A stretch of 64,000 bases of DNA from Seramator thermalis (GTDB taxonomy: Bacteria > Bacteroidota > Bacteroidia > Bacteroidales > Dysgonomonadaceae), in NCBI RefSeq assembly GCF_004138125.1, contig NZ_RXHS01000012.1:26332-90331 (forward strand), written 5' to 3'. The stretch's first letter is position 1. Every line of letters begins with the position of its first letter. The translations under genes and the position numbers were made by a program. Of this stretch, positions 52,524-60,742 are shown one piece after another. Below the pieces are notes generated by a model that saw only the letters and a list, made by a program, of their open reading frames with translations, did not search any database and was not told where the DNA came from.

Positions 52524-54680
52524 ATGAAAGTTTATAAAACGAAAGACATTAAAAACATTGCCATTATTGGCAGTTCGGGATCAGGTAAAACCACCCTCGC
52601 TGAGGCTATCCTCTTCGAGAGTGGAGTTATAAAACGCAGAGGATCGGTTGAGGCCGGCAACACGGTATGCGATTATTTCCCGGTAGAAAAGGAGTACGGT
52701 TATTCGGTGTTTTCCACTCTATTCAGTATCGAATGGAAAGATAAGATGATGAATTTCATCGACTGCCCGGGATCGGACGATTTCGTGGGGGGAGTTATTT
52801 CTGCATTGCACGTAACAGATACTGCTCTAATGGTGATTCATGCAGGTAATGGCGTGGAAGTTGGTACAATCAACCAATTTCGTTATACCGATTCGTTGCA
52901 CAAACCTCTCGTGTTCCTTATTAACCAAATGGACAACGAAAAAGCAGACTACGACAATACCCTCAACAGCCTGAAGGAAATGTATGGGAACAAAGTAATA
53001 CCCATTCAATATCCTATCGGAAGCGGAAGCCATTTCGCAGCCATAGTAGATGTATTAAAACAAAAAATGTATAAATGGAATCCCGGAGATACTGCTCCCG
53101 CCGTGCTTGACATACCATCGGAGGAAAAAGAAAAAGCCGACGAGTTGTATCGTCAATTGCTTGAAGCTGCTGCCGAAAACGACGAAACCTTAATGGAAAA
53201 ATATTTCGATCAGGGCACCTTGAGCGAAGAGGAAATGCGCGACGGGATTCAGAAAGGGCTCACAAGCAGGAGCATTTTCCCGGTTTTTTGTGCTTCGTCG
53301 GCCAAAAACATGGCAGTACACCGCCTGATGAATTTCTTAAGTATGGTTGCACCTTCACCCGATCAGATGCCTGCACCCGTAGATAACGCCGGCAACGAAG
53401 TGAAACCCGACCCTACAGCACCTACCAGCTTATTTTTCTTTAAAACTACAGTAGAACCACACATTGGCGAAGTTTCTTATTTTAAGGTCATGAGCGGCAC
53501 TGTGAAAGAGGGAGATGATCTCACCAACGCCAATCGAGGATCCAAGGAGCGACTTGCTCAAATACAAACCGTTGCAGGACAAATTCGAAATAGAGCAGAA
53601 GAATTACAGGCCGGCAACATCGGCGCTGCGGTAAAACTTAAGGACGTTAGGACTGGAAACACTCTTAATGCAAAAGGCGTCGATCATATTTTCGATTTTA
53701 TAAAATATCCGGAACCACGTTATCGCCGCGCAATACGGCCGGTGAACGAAGCAAATGCCGAAAAACTAAGCGAAGTTCTTACGCGCATGCGCGAAGAAGA
53801 TCCGACCTGGATCGTGGAAAATTCGAAAGAACTCAAACAAACCATTGTTTCGGGACAGGGCGAATTTCACCTCAAAACGCTCAAATGGCGTATCGAAAAC
53901 AACGACAAAATCGAGATCGAATTTATCGAACCAAGAATTCCTTATCGCGAAACCATCACAAAAGCTGCACGTGCCGACTATCGACACAAAAAACAATCGG
54001 GAGGCGCAGGTCAGTTTGGCGAAGTGCATCTTATTGTCGAACCCTACTCCGAAGGAATGCCAATGCCCGATATATATAGATTCAACGGACAAGAATATAA
54101 AGTTCAGGCTCGGGATGTTCAGGAAATCGATCTCGACTGGGGCGGAAAACTGGTTTTCGTCAACAGCATTGTCGGCGGAGCTATCGATGCACGATTTCTT
54201 CCTGCTATTCTCAAAGGCATCATGGGGCGCATGGAACAAGGCCCCCTCACCGGATCGTATGCCCGTGATGTGCGCGTTATCGTGTACGATGGTAAAATGC
54301 ACCCTGTGGATTCCAACGAAATATCCTTTATGCTGGCAGGTCGTAACGCTTTTAGTATCGCCTTCAAAAATGCAGGTCCCAAAATTCTTGAACCCATTTA
54401 TGATGTTACAGTCTCCGTGCCATCCGAATATTTGGGAGATGTGATGAGCGATTTGCAGGGTCGCAGGGCTCTAATCATGGGAATGGAAAGCGAAAAAGGA
54501 TTTGAGAAACTTAAAGCAAAAGTTCCCTTGAAAGAAATGAGTTCCTACTCTACCACACTTAGCTCACTGACAGGCGGTAGAGCATCATTCACGATGAAGT
54601 TTGCAAGCTACGAACTTGTTCCTTCGGATGTGCAAGAAAAATTGCTCAAAGAATACGAGGCTCAAGAAAAAGAAGAGTAA
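52524..54680 (+). CDS. fusA2: EF-G paralogue (EF-G2-like) lacking the catalytic histidine
   Basis: 718-residue translational GTPase with EF-G domains I-V. The P-loop is GSSGSGKTT (16-24) instead of AHIDAGKTT, G3 is DCPGSDDF (80-87) with Ser84 where EF-G has the catalytic His of DTPGHVDF, and G4 is NQMD. The domain IV and V blocks YRHKKQSGGAGQFGEVHLIV and EPIYDVTVSVPSEYLGDVMS are normal. A Bacteroides EF-G paralogue of this kind supports translocation without GTP hydrolysis and is induced in carbon limitation. The His to Ser change fits that class. Other EF-G-like factors such as FusB-type or Tet proteins are less likely. Confidence 0.9.
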   Translation: MKVYKTKDIKNIAIIGSSGSGKTTLAEAILFESGVIKRRGSVEAGNTVCDYFPVEKEYGYSVFSTLFSIEWKDKMMNFIDCPGSDDFVGGVISALHVTDTALMVIHAGNGVEVGTINQFRYTDSLHKPLVFLINQMDNEKADYDNTLNSLKEMYGNKVIPIQYPIGSGSHFAAIVDVLKQKMYKWNPGDTAPAVLDIPSEEKEKADELYRQLLEAAAENDETLMEKYFDQGTLSEEEMRDGIQKGLTSRSIFPVFCASSAKNMAVHRLMNFLSMVAPSPDQMPAPVDNAGNEVKPDPTAPTSLFFFKTTVEPHIGEVSYFKVMSGTVKEGDDLTNANRGSKERLAQIQTVAGQIRNRAEELQAGNIGAAVKLKDVRTGNTLNAKGVDHIFDFIKYPEPRYRRAIRPVNEANAEKLSEVLTRMREEDPTWIVENSKELKQTIVSGQGEFHLKTLKWRIENNDKIEIEFIEPRIPYRETITKAARADYRHKKQSGGAGQFGEVHLIVEPYSEGMPMPDIYRFNGQEYKVQARDVQEIDLDWGGKLVFVNSIVGGAIDARFLPAILKGIMGRMEQGPLTGSYARDVRVIVYDGKMHPVDSNEISFMLAGRNAFSIAFKNAGPKILEPIYDVTVSVPSEYLGDVMSDLQGRRALIMGMESEKGFEKLKAKVPLKEMSSYSTTLSSLTGGRASFTMKFASYELVPSDVQEKLLKEYEAQEKEE

Positions 54681-54726
54681 TCATTACGCCCTTTTATCCA
54701 TACACAAAACCATTTTTATTTTTTGC

Positions 54727-54749
54727 GAGAGCTGCCTCCGGCAGCTCTC
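54727..54749 (+). terminator. Terminator of the EF-G2-like gene
   Basis: 10-bp perfect stem GAGAGCTGCC (54727-54736) with GGCAGCTCTC (54740-54749) and a three-nt loop, followed by ATTTATTTTA. Confidence 0.85.
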
Positions 54750-54890
54750 ATTTATTTTAATCACGCAATAAATTAACCGACGAGAAATACTTCGCATCTG
54801 TTGGTTAAATTGGAACAAAAATTCGTCGAAAAAAATATTTTGTGTTACATTTGTGGAAAATGACAAATACAAACCCATAATACTCTGTCG

Positions 54891-55568
54891 ATGAAAAAGA
54901 TATATCTGATCTACTTAATGCTTTCAACTACACTCACTATTTTTGCTCAAAACATGGAAGGCTCTTATCGTAATGGAAACGATCTGTTGAAATTCGAAGG
55001 CAACCGACTACTATTCGATATGGAAGAAGTCGGGGGGTTATCCAATCAGATAGGAAATGGAACATACCGACAAATAAATAATTATATCATCGTCGATACC
55101 GACGAATACAATGGCGAAAAAACCACTGTAGAAAGATTGCCTCAATCGAAAAAAGATACCATATCAGTCACCGTAGCAGATTATCACAACAATCCTCTAT
55201 CCGGTGTGTTGGTGGAATCGCTTACTGAGTCGGGAAAACTCATCATGAGTGCAACTACCCGAAACGACGGACGATTACTTTTCCTGCCAAACGGCAAAAT
55301 GAAAAAATTTCGTATTTTCGAAATGGGATTCGACGATATTGAATTTGACATTCAACCCAACGAAGACTATCATGTTAAAATGTCGGATCAGAAAAGTGTC
55401 GAAAACAAAACCGTAGTCTTCAGACTTAGAGAAATAGACGAAGAAACGATTGGAGTCATGTTACTCTCCACCGATTTCAAACAAGGCAAAGACCTGCAAA
55501 AATCGCTCGATAAGCTGTATCAAAGTGCGCTCAAGAAAAACTTTCTGGAAAAACGCATGAAGAAATGA
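54891..55568 (+). CDS. Secreted hypothetical protein with a carboxypeptidase-regulatory-like segment
   Basis: 225-residue protein with signal peptide (LIYLMLSTTLTIFAQ). The middle (about 97-165) resembles a CarboxypepD_reg or Cna-B type sandwich (SVTVADYHNNPLSGVLVESL; ATTRNDGRLLFLPNGKMKKF). The first part (GSYRNGNDLLKFEGNRLLFD) is a beta-rich domain without a recognised name. There is no lipobox. It is followed by the ExK gene after about 270 bp, so no operon is evident. Confidence 0.6.
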   Translation: MKKIYLIYLMLSTTLTIFAQNMEGSYRNGNDLLKFEGNRLLFDMEEVGGLSNQIGNGTYRQINNYIIVDTDEYNGEKTTVERLPQSKKDTISVTVADYHNNPLSGVLVESLTESGKLIMSATTRNDGRLLFLPNGKMKKFRIFEMGFDDIEFDIQPNEDYHVKMSDQKSVENKTVVFRLREIDEETIGVMLLSTDFKQGKDLQKSLDKLYQSALKKNFLEKRMKK

Positions 55569-55762
55569 AGAGAAATTGGCACTTTTAATTTGATATTATT
55601 TATCAATTACCTTAATTCGGCAATTCAGTTTTAAATTTAAAGAAGCATAGCGTTGATAAAAAAACAAAGTAAATCTTACACGAAGATAAAATTAAACTTA
55701 TAGGTCAAAAAGTAGGCTGAAAACTTCCGAAAGGTCGAATATGATTAGGTTTAATCCGTTAA

Positions 55763-55843
55763 GTTAACACTGCTGACGAAACCATAAAGCTCCTTGAAGA
55801 TGTAACAGCACCTAATGGTGGACGTTGGTCCAATTTAACATGA
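55763..55843 (+). pseudogene. C-terminal fragment of an unknown gene, coupled to the ExK gene
   Basis: An in-frame stretch ending at TGA 55841-55843 reads ETIKLLEDVTAPNGGRWSNL and is preceded by a stop at 55760-55762. No start codon exists. The end overlaps the next gene by an ATGA junction, as in coupled operons, so the upstream partner seems to have been lost. The PNGGRWS block is reminiscent of recombinase C-termini, but this is too short to assign. Confidence 0.5.
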
Positions 55844-56457
55844 ATGAACTTAAACGAAGAAAAGCAAGTCTGAAAAACGGTAACGAATGTTTGACAGACA
55901 ATGGACTGAATACGAATTACAATCTACTAGACTTTTGGCGCTGGAGCGTATCTGACCTTTTGAGTAATGCCACACGTGGAAGACTTGCCGAATTTATTGT
56001 AGGAACGGCCATTGGAATAAACTCTGAAAATTTGAGAGATGAATGGGATGCTTACGACTTGATTACAGATGACGGAATAAAAATAGAAGTCAAATCTGCC
56101 GCATACATCCAAAGCTGGGATCAAAAAAGGTTTTCGACTATTTCGTTTTCAATCAAACCGACCAAATATTGGGATGCTGAAACGAATATTTACCGTGACG
56201 AACCAAAACGACATGCTGACGTTTATGTATTCTGTCTCTTGAAGCATAAGGACAAAAATACCATTGACCCGTTAAAATTGGAACAATGGGATTTTTATGT
56301 TTTGCCCACTTATCGTCTTGATAATTACCAAAGAAGCCAAAGTTCGATTACAATAAATTCGCTGGAAAAACTGACCAACCCCAAAAAGTACAGTGAACTA
56401 AAAGACGAGATAACAAAAGCCTATGAAGAACAAAAAACTACACGCAGGAATGGATAA
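55840..56457 (+). CDS. Hypothetical protein with a PD-(D/E)XK nuclease-like motif
   Basis: 205-residue protein from ATG 55840. It contains GRLAEFIVGTAIGI and then AYDLITDDGIKIEVKSAAYI, an Asp...E-x-K arrangement typical of restriction-type nuclease folds, plus the downstream strand HADVYVFCLLKHKDK and the Gln/Trp-rich WDFYVLPTYRLDN. It is similar to orphan nuclease-like genes that travel with restriction or defence genes. Its start overlaps the stop of a truncated upstream frame (ATGA), so it was probably part of a longer operon. There is no methyltransferase nearby, so it is not a complete restriction system. Confidence 0.6.
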   Translation: MNELKRRKASLKNGNECLTDNGLNTNYNLLDFWRWSVSDLLSNATRGRLAEFIVGTAIGINSENLRDEWDAYDLITDDGIKIEVKSAAYIQSWDQKRFSTISFSIKPTKYWDAETNIYRDEPKRHADVYVFCLLKHKDKNTIDPLKLEQWDFYVLPTYRLDNYQRSQSSITINSLEKLTNPKKYSELKDEITKAYEEQKTTRRNG

Positions 56458-56584
56458 AAAAGGAAAACGGCGATCTCAAAGTTTAAACCTTTCCAAAACT
56501 TTTAACGAAGCCAACAAAAAATCCCGGTTTTCATCAACAATCTTATGAATCTTGACCATTATTTTTACACTATTTCCGGTTTTT

Positions 56585-58465
56585 TCATTTATTTCCTAAG
56601 ATTTGTTTAATTTCCTCGTAATTGATTACTTCTTTCTCTAAAAGAAGTGTAGCCATTTTTTCTAACAGAAGTTTTTTCTCGTTCAGCAGTTCCTTTGCTT
56701 CTTCGTAGCATGAATTGATTAGTTCGGTCGTTTCCTCATCGATTATTTTTTCGACGTATTCCGATCGGCGTTCGATACCGGGTGCATGTCCCAAAAAACC
56801 GGACTCAGACTTGCTTACCAGGGAAATATTCGGTAATTTTTTGCTCATCCCGTACACCACGATCATGTTTCGTGCCAGCTGTGTGGCTCGTTCCAAATCG
56901 TTGGAAGCTCCTGTGGATATTTCTCCGAAGGTGATTTCTTCGGCTGCTCGACCTCCAAGCAACCCTTTTATTTTGCCCCTCAGTTCGCTTTCGGTCATCA
57001 GATATCGATCTTCCAGAGGCATTTGCATGGTATAGCCTAATGCTCCGATTCCTCTGGGAACGATGGAAACCTTTTGCACTTCATCGGCTCCCGGTGTAAA
57101 GTAGCCAACTATGGCATGGCCACTTTCATGATAAGCAACTATTTTCCGTTCTTTCTCGTTAATCAATTTGTTCTTTTTCTCCAAACCTGCAATTACCCTT
57201 TCGATAGCTGCTTCAAAATCTCCCATGGTAACCGCATCTCTGTTTTTCCTGACAGCCAGAATAGCAGCTTCGTTGCATACGTTGGCAATTTCTGCGCCCG
57301 CAAAACCGGGAGTTTGTGCAGCTAACCGCTTCAGATCGACATCGGATGCTAATTTAATATTGGCGGTATGTACTTTAAAAATCGCTTCGCGTCCTTTCAT
57401 GTCGGGTTTATCAACAACGATCTGCCGATCGAAACGACCCGGTCTTAAAAGAGCAGGATCGAGAACCTCAGGACGATTGGTCGCTCCTATAATGATTACA
57501 CCCACGCTCGAATCGAAACCATCCATCTCCACAAGCAGTTGATTCAGGGTGTTTTCCCGTTCATCATATCCTCCTCCGTAAACGGCTGCGGCCCGGCTTT
57601 TGCCTATGGCATCGATTTCATCGATAAAAATGATGCAGGGAGCATGAGCCTTGGCTTCCGTAAAAAGATCGCGTACTCTTGCCGCTCCCACCCCTACAAA
57701 CATTTCCACAAAATCGGAACCGCTTATGCTGAAAAACGGGACATCCGCTTCGCCTGCAACGGCCTTTGCCAACAACGTTTTTCCGGTACCCGGAGGACCG
57801 ACAAGTAAAACCCCCTTCGGCAGTTTACCTCCTAAGCGGGTGTATTTTGAAGGATTCTTCAGAAAATCGACCAGTTCTTTTACTTCTTCCACCGCTTCAT
57901 CTATTCCCGCTACGTCTTTAAAGGTAATCGGATTTTCGGGCTTTTCGGCCATAATACGGGCTTTGTTTTTCCCGATTTCCAACATGGGATTTTTGGCTCC
58001 CATCTTTCTGAAAATGTATCCCCAGACAGCTATGAGAAAAATGAAAGGCAGAATCCAGTTCAGAAAAAAATTTTCCAACGTTTTATCTTCGAAATGACCT
58101 TTAAAGTCGACGCCGCATTCCCTGAGTTCCGCTAAGAGGTATTCTTCATTCATATGAGGTATGCGGTTGACAACAAATTGTTTCCGCACTTGCTGTTCAA
58201 CACTCGGAATACGTATCCTCCAAGGTGCGGTGGGTGCTTCTGTAATATTCCTCGAAATGCTGTCCTCAGTATTAAGATAACCGATTATTTTTTTATCGAG
58301 GAAAACAATCCTTTGGACTTTACCTGCACGAATGGAATCGAGAAATTGACTGTAAGTCAGTTCCTTTGTCCCTTGGGTATTTGGGAAAAATATCCATTGC
58401 AATCCCATAAATACCAGTAAAGCGGAAAGCCAATAAATCCATGAATATTTTTCGCGTGGTGTCAT
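56585..58465 (-). CDS. ftsH: FtsH-type ATP-dependent membrane zinc protease
   Basis: 626-residue AAA+ zinc metalloprotease. There are two TM helices at the N-terminus ([19 protein letters not shown] and [20 protein letters not shown]) around a periplasmic segment. Walker A is [16 protein letters not shown] and Walker [10 protein letters not shown]. The SRH region is [20 protein letters not shown], and the zinc motif is HESGHAIVG, with the third ligand in [13 protein letters not shown]. It lacks the long Bacteroidetes C-terminal tail, so it may be an accessory FtsH. It is divergent from the IS21 fragment, with a -7-like TATCTTTG at 58596-58603 on the minus strand. Confidence 0.93.
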   Translation of the reverse strand: MTPREKYSWIYWLSALLVFMGLQWIFFPNTQGTKELTYSQFLDSIRAGKVQRIVFLDKKIIGYLNTEDSISRNITEAPTAPWRIRIPSVEQQVRKQFVVNRIPHMNEEYLLAELRECGVDFKGHFEDKTLENFFLNWILPFIFLIAVWGYIFRKMGAKNPMLEIGKNKARIMAEKPENPITFKDVAGIDEAVEEVKELVDFLKNPSKYTRLGGKLPKGVLLVGPPGTGKTLLAKAVAGEADVPFFSISGSDFVEMFVGVGAARVRDLFTEAKAHAPCIIFIDEIDAIGKSRAAAVYGGGYDERENTLNQLLVEMDGFDSSVGVIIIGATNRPEVLDPALLRPGRFDRQIVVDKPDMKGREAIFKVHTANIKLASDVDLKRLAAQTPGFAGAEIANVCNEAAILAVRKNRDAVTMGDFEAAIERVIAGLEKKNKLINEKERKIVAYHESGHAIVGYFTPGADEVQKVSIVPRGIGALGYTMQMPLEDRYLMTESELRGKIKGLLGGRAAEEITFGEISTGASNDLERATQLARNMIVVYGMSKKLPNISLVSKSESGFLGHAPGIERRSEYVEKIIDEETTELINSCYEEAKELLNEKKLLLEKMATLLLEKEVINYEEIKQILGNK

Positions 58466-58595
58466 CTTAATGAGCTGTTTTGAAATGGAACTTAAGCGAG
58501 ATTAACGATGGATTTGAAATCTGAGGCTAAAGTTAACTTTTTCATATCGTATCAAATATAGAATCTTTTGAATATCTTTAGAGACTATCATTGCA

Positions 58596-58603
58596 CAAAG
58601 ATA
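58596..58603 (-). promoter_or_regulatory. -7 box candidate for ftsH
   Basis: Minus-strand TATCTTTG matches TAnnTTTG about 130 bp before the ftsH start. There is no clear TTTG -33 box at the right distance, so this is a partial match. Confidence 0.45.
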
Positions 58604-58765
58604 GCCAAAATGAAATTATTCGGTAATTTTTTACTCTAATAAATCGTGTTAGCAAGAAAACGTCTGTATATATTACTCAAAAAGTACCACAACCACACAT
58701 TTCAATGGAAAAGTATACCGGTCAGCAACAAGAATGGATAGCATCCGTTCATAAAAATGATAAGC

Positions 58766-59055
58766 ATGTATACAAAACAGGAAATAATCATCAGGAGTTA
58801 TCGTGAGGGAAAAAGTCAGAGACAAATATCGCGAGAACTACAAATAAGTCGCAAGACGGTAAGAAAGTATCTCAGAGAACATGAAGAGGCACTGCAAACG
58901 GCCGTGAGTGAAGCAGCAGGTCGGACAATCAATTTATCGAGAGCACCAATCTATAAGAAGGCACAACCACGCCCAAAAATAAGATTAACCCGTGAGGTGG
59001 AGGCCGTCATAGAGGAGTTACTTGAAAAGAACGAACAAAAGAAGCAGCAAGGGAG
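58766..59055 (+). pseudogene. istA: IS21-family istA transposase, N-terminal fragment
   Basis: The first about 95 codons match IS21-type IstA: KQEIIIRSYREGKSQRQISR and ELQISRKTVRKYLREHEEAL form the HTH domain, then PRPKIRLTREVEAVIEELLE. After about residue 95 the frame runs antisense through a speA fragment and reads nonsense to 59296. The DDE catalytic domain and istB are missing. Exact IS ends were not resolved. It is inactive. Confidence 0.82.
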
Positions 59056-59230
59056 AGGAGACATCACGCAGATAGAGCTCGCGCATCAGATCACTCAGAT
59101 CCACACTACATCCTTCTTTTTTGCGGGGTGTGACCTGTACATGTCCTTTGTCGTTGATGGAGAAATAACCGTTTCCCCAGCCGTTGATATTATACAACTC
59201 TTCCGAATCTTCAATGCGCCATTTTCTCAT
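59040..59230 (-). pseudogene. speA: speA (biosynthetic arginine decarboxylase) N-terminal fragment
   Basis: From ATG 59228-59230 the minus strand reads MRKWRIEDSEELYNINGWGN and then YFSINDKGHVQVTPRKK, the conserved start of SpeA. About 50-60 residues are present (through VDLSDLMRELYLRDVSSPLL) before the join with the istA fragment. The rest of SpeA (about 570 residues) is absent, so this copy cannot make agmatine. It indicates an insertion and deletion at a former speA locus. Confidence 0.85.
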
Positions 59231-59455
59231 TCCAACAAACAGTATTTAAAGGTGATAATTGATGATGAATTAATAACCTGCAAAATAAAGCAATAATTTC
59301 GGGTTACGGAGCCGGTGGGAGAAAAATGATGCTGAAAACCTCCTTTTCCAGTCTGAAAAAGAGTGTATAACTTTTTTTAACGGAATAAGGGCAACATTTT
59401 ATCTGCTTCATGCATCTATGAACAGTAAATATATATCATTTCAAACAGAATCATT

Positions 59456-60724
59456 ATGAGAACAAAAATCCATACACTGCTATTAGCGGGCATCGCCGGT
59501 TTGTCTTTGGCTTCGTCATGCGATAAAAACAACGGCGATAGCGATACACAGGATTTGCCGGACCCCATTCAAATCAGTCTGCGGTCAGCCGAAAAGGAGA
59601 TGGTTCAATCGGATCAGTCGTTCGCATTTGACTTTTTCGCCAATGTGTTCGATGAAGAGTCTGTTGCCGAAGACCTTAATTTCATGGTGTCGCCGCTCAG
59701 CCTGAGCATGGCACTGGCCATGACCTGGAACGGAGCTGCTGGTGAAACCAAATCGGCCATGCAGCAGACACTGAAAATGGGAGATTATGCCGAAGAAGAG
59801 CTAATAAACAGTTATTACAAAAAGCTGAAAGAGGCTTTGTTAAAAACGGATCCCACCACCAAACTTTCGATTGCCAATGCTATTTTCACCAATCAGTCGG
59901 TGTTGATCAATCCCGATTTTATCCGTACCAACCAATCCTATTATGATGCCACGGTGCAGCCTGTCGATTTTTCCGGTACCGCTGCCACGGGTATCATTAA
60001 CCAATGGGCATCGGATCATACAAACGGATTGATTAAGGAAGTGATTGACAAGACCAACGCCTACGATCTGATGTATCTGCTCAATGCCATCTATTTCAAG
60101 GGGATATGGACAAGGGAATTTGACGCAAAAAATACCTCCCGGTTGCCATTCACCCGTGAAGACGGAACCATACAGCAGGTTGATATGATGAGACAAATGG
60201 CGACGTTTAACTATACAGAAGATCAGCTTCTGCAGATGGTACAACTACCCTATGGCAACCAGGCGTTCAGCATGATGGTGTTACTACCCCGGCAGGGGAA
60301 GAGGCTGCAGGAGGTGGTGGCTGCAACACGGCAAACTGACTACTGGAACGGCCTGAAATCGGGATTGCATGAAGCCGAAGTGGATCTGTTCCTGCCGAAA
60401 TTCAAGACGGAGTACAGTAAGAAATTGAACGATGTGCTCTCGAAGATGGGTATGGAGATTGCCTTTACCGATGCTGCCGATTTCTCCGGAATGACGGATC
60501 ATCCTGCTAAAATTGCTTTCGTGAAGCAGGATACCTATATCAGTACCGACGAGTCGGGCACAGAGGCGGCAGCCGTCACGACCGTAGGCATGGAACTGAC
60601 ATCAATGCCAGCTGAACCGCAAAGAGTGGTCTTCAACGCCGACAAGCCGTTCATTTATATCATTCAGGAGAACTCCACGGGAGCAATCCTGTTTATGGGT
60701 GCAGTGAAAAACTTGAACGATTAA
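59456..60724 (+). CDS. Serpin-family protease inhibitor, lipoprotein
   Basis: 422-residue serpin. It is a lipoprotein (lipobox SLASSC, Cys22), followed by an acidic tract (DKNNGDSD) as in surface-exported lipoproteins. Serpin blocks are MVSPLSLSMALAMTWNGAAG, YLLNAIYFKGIWTREFD, the hinge STDESGTEAAAVTT (small residues as needed for inhibition) and the C-terminal NADKPFIYIIQENSTGAILF. The reactive loop runs through GMELTSMPAEP, with P1 most likely Leu, Thr or Ser. It probably traps host or competitor serine or cysteine proteases at the cell surface. GC content is higher than in its neighbours. IS1182 follows 18 bp after the stop. Confidence 0.94.
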   Translation: MRTKIHTLLLAGIAGLSLASSCDKNNGDSDTQDLPDPIQISLRSAEKEMVQSDQSFAFDFFANVFDEESVAEDLNFMVSPLSLSMALAMTWNGAAGETKSAMQQTLKMGDYAEEELINSYYKKLKEALLKTDPTTKLSIANAIFTNQSVLINPDFIRTNQSYYDATVQPVDFSGTAATGIINQWASDHTNGLIKEVIDKTNAYDLMYLLNAIYFKGIWTREFDAKNTSRLPFTREDGTIQQVDMMRQMATFNYTEDQLLQMVQLPYGNQAFSMMVLLPRQGKRLQEVVAATRQTDYWNGLKSGLHEAEVDLFLPKFKTEYSKKLNDVLSKMGMEIAFTDAADFSGMTDHPAKIAFVKQDTYISTDESGTEAAAVTTVGMELTSMPAEPQRVVFNADKPFIYIIQENSTGAILFMGAVKNLND

Positions 60725-60742
60725 GGACTCCCTATTCATTTT

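Noticed and set aside
58466..58765. Left end of the IS21 element
   Set aside because: Several TGT-starting candidates exist between 58650 and 58700, but without a right end no inverted repeat could be matched, so no boundary is claimed.
59040..59230. Small intact gene on the minus strand
   Set aside because: Its first 50 residues are the start of SpeA and the rest is lost, so it is a fragment rather than a gene.
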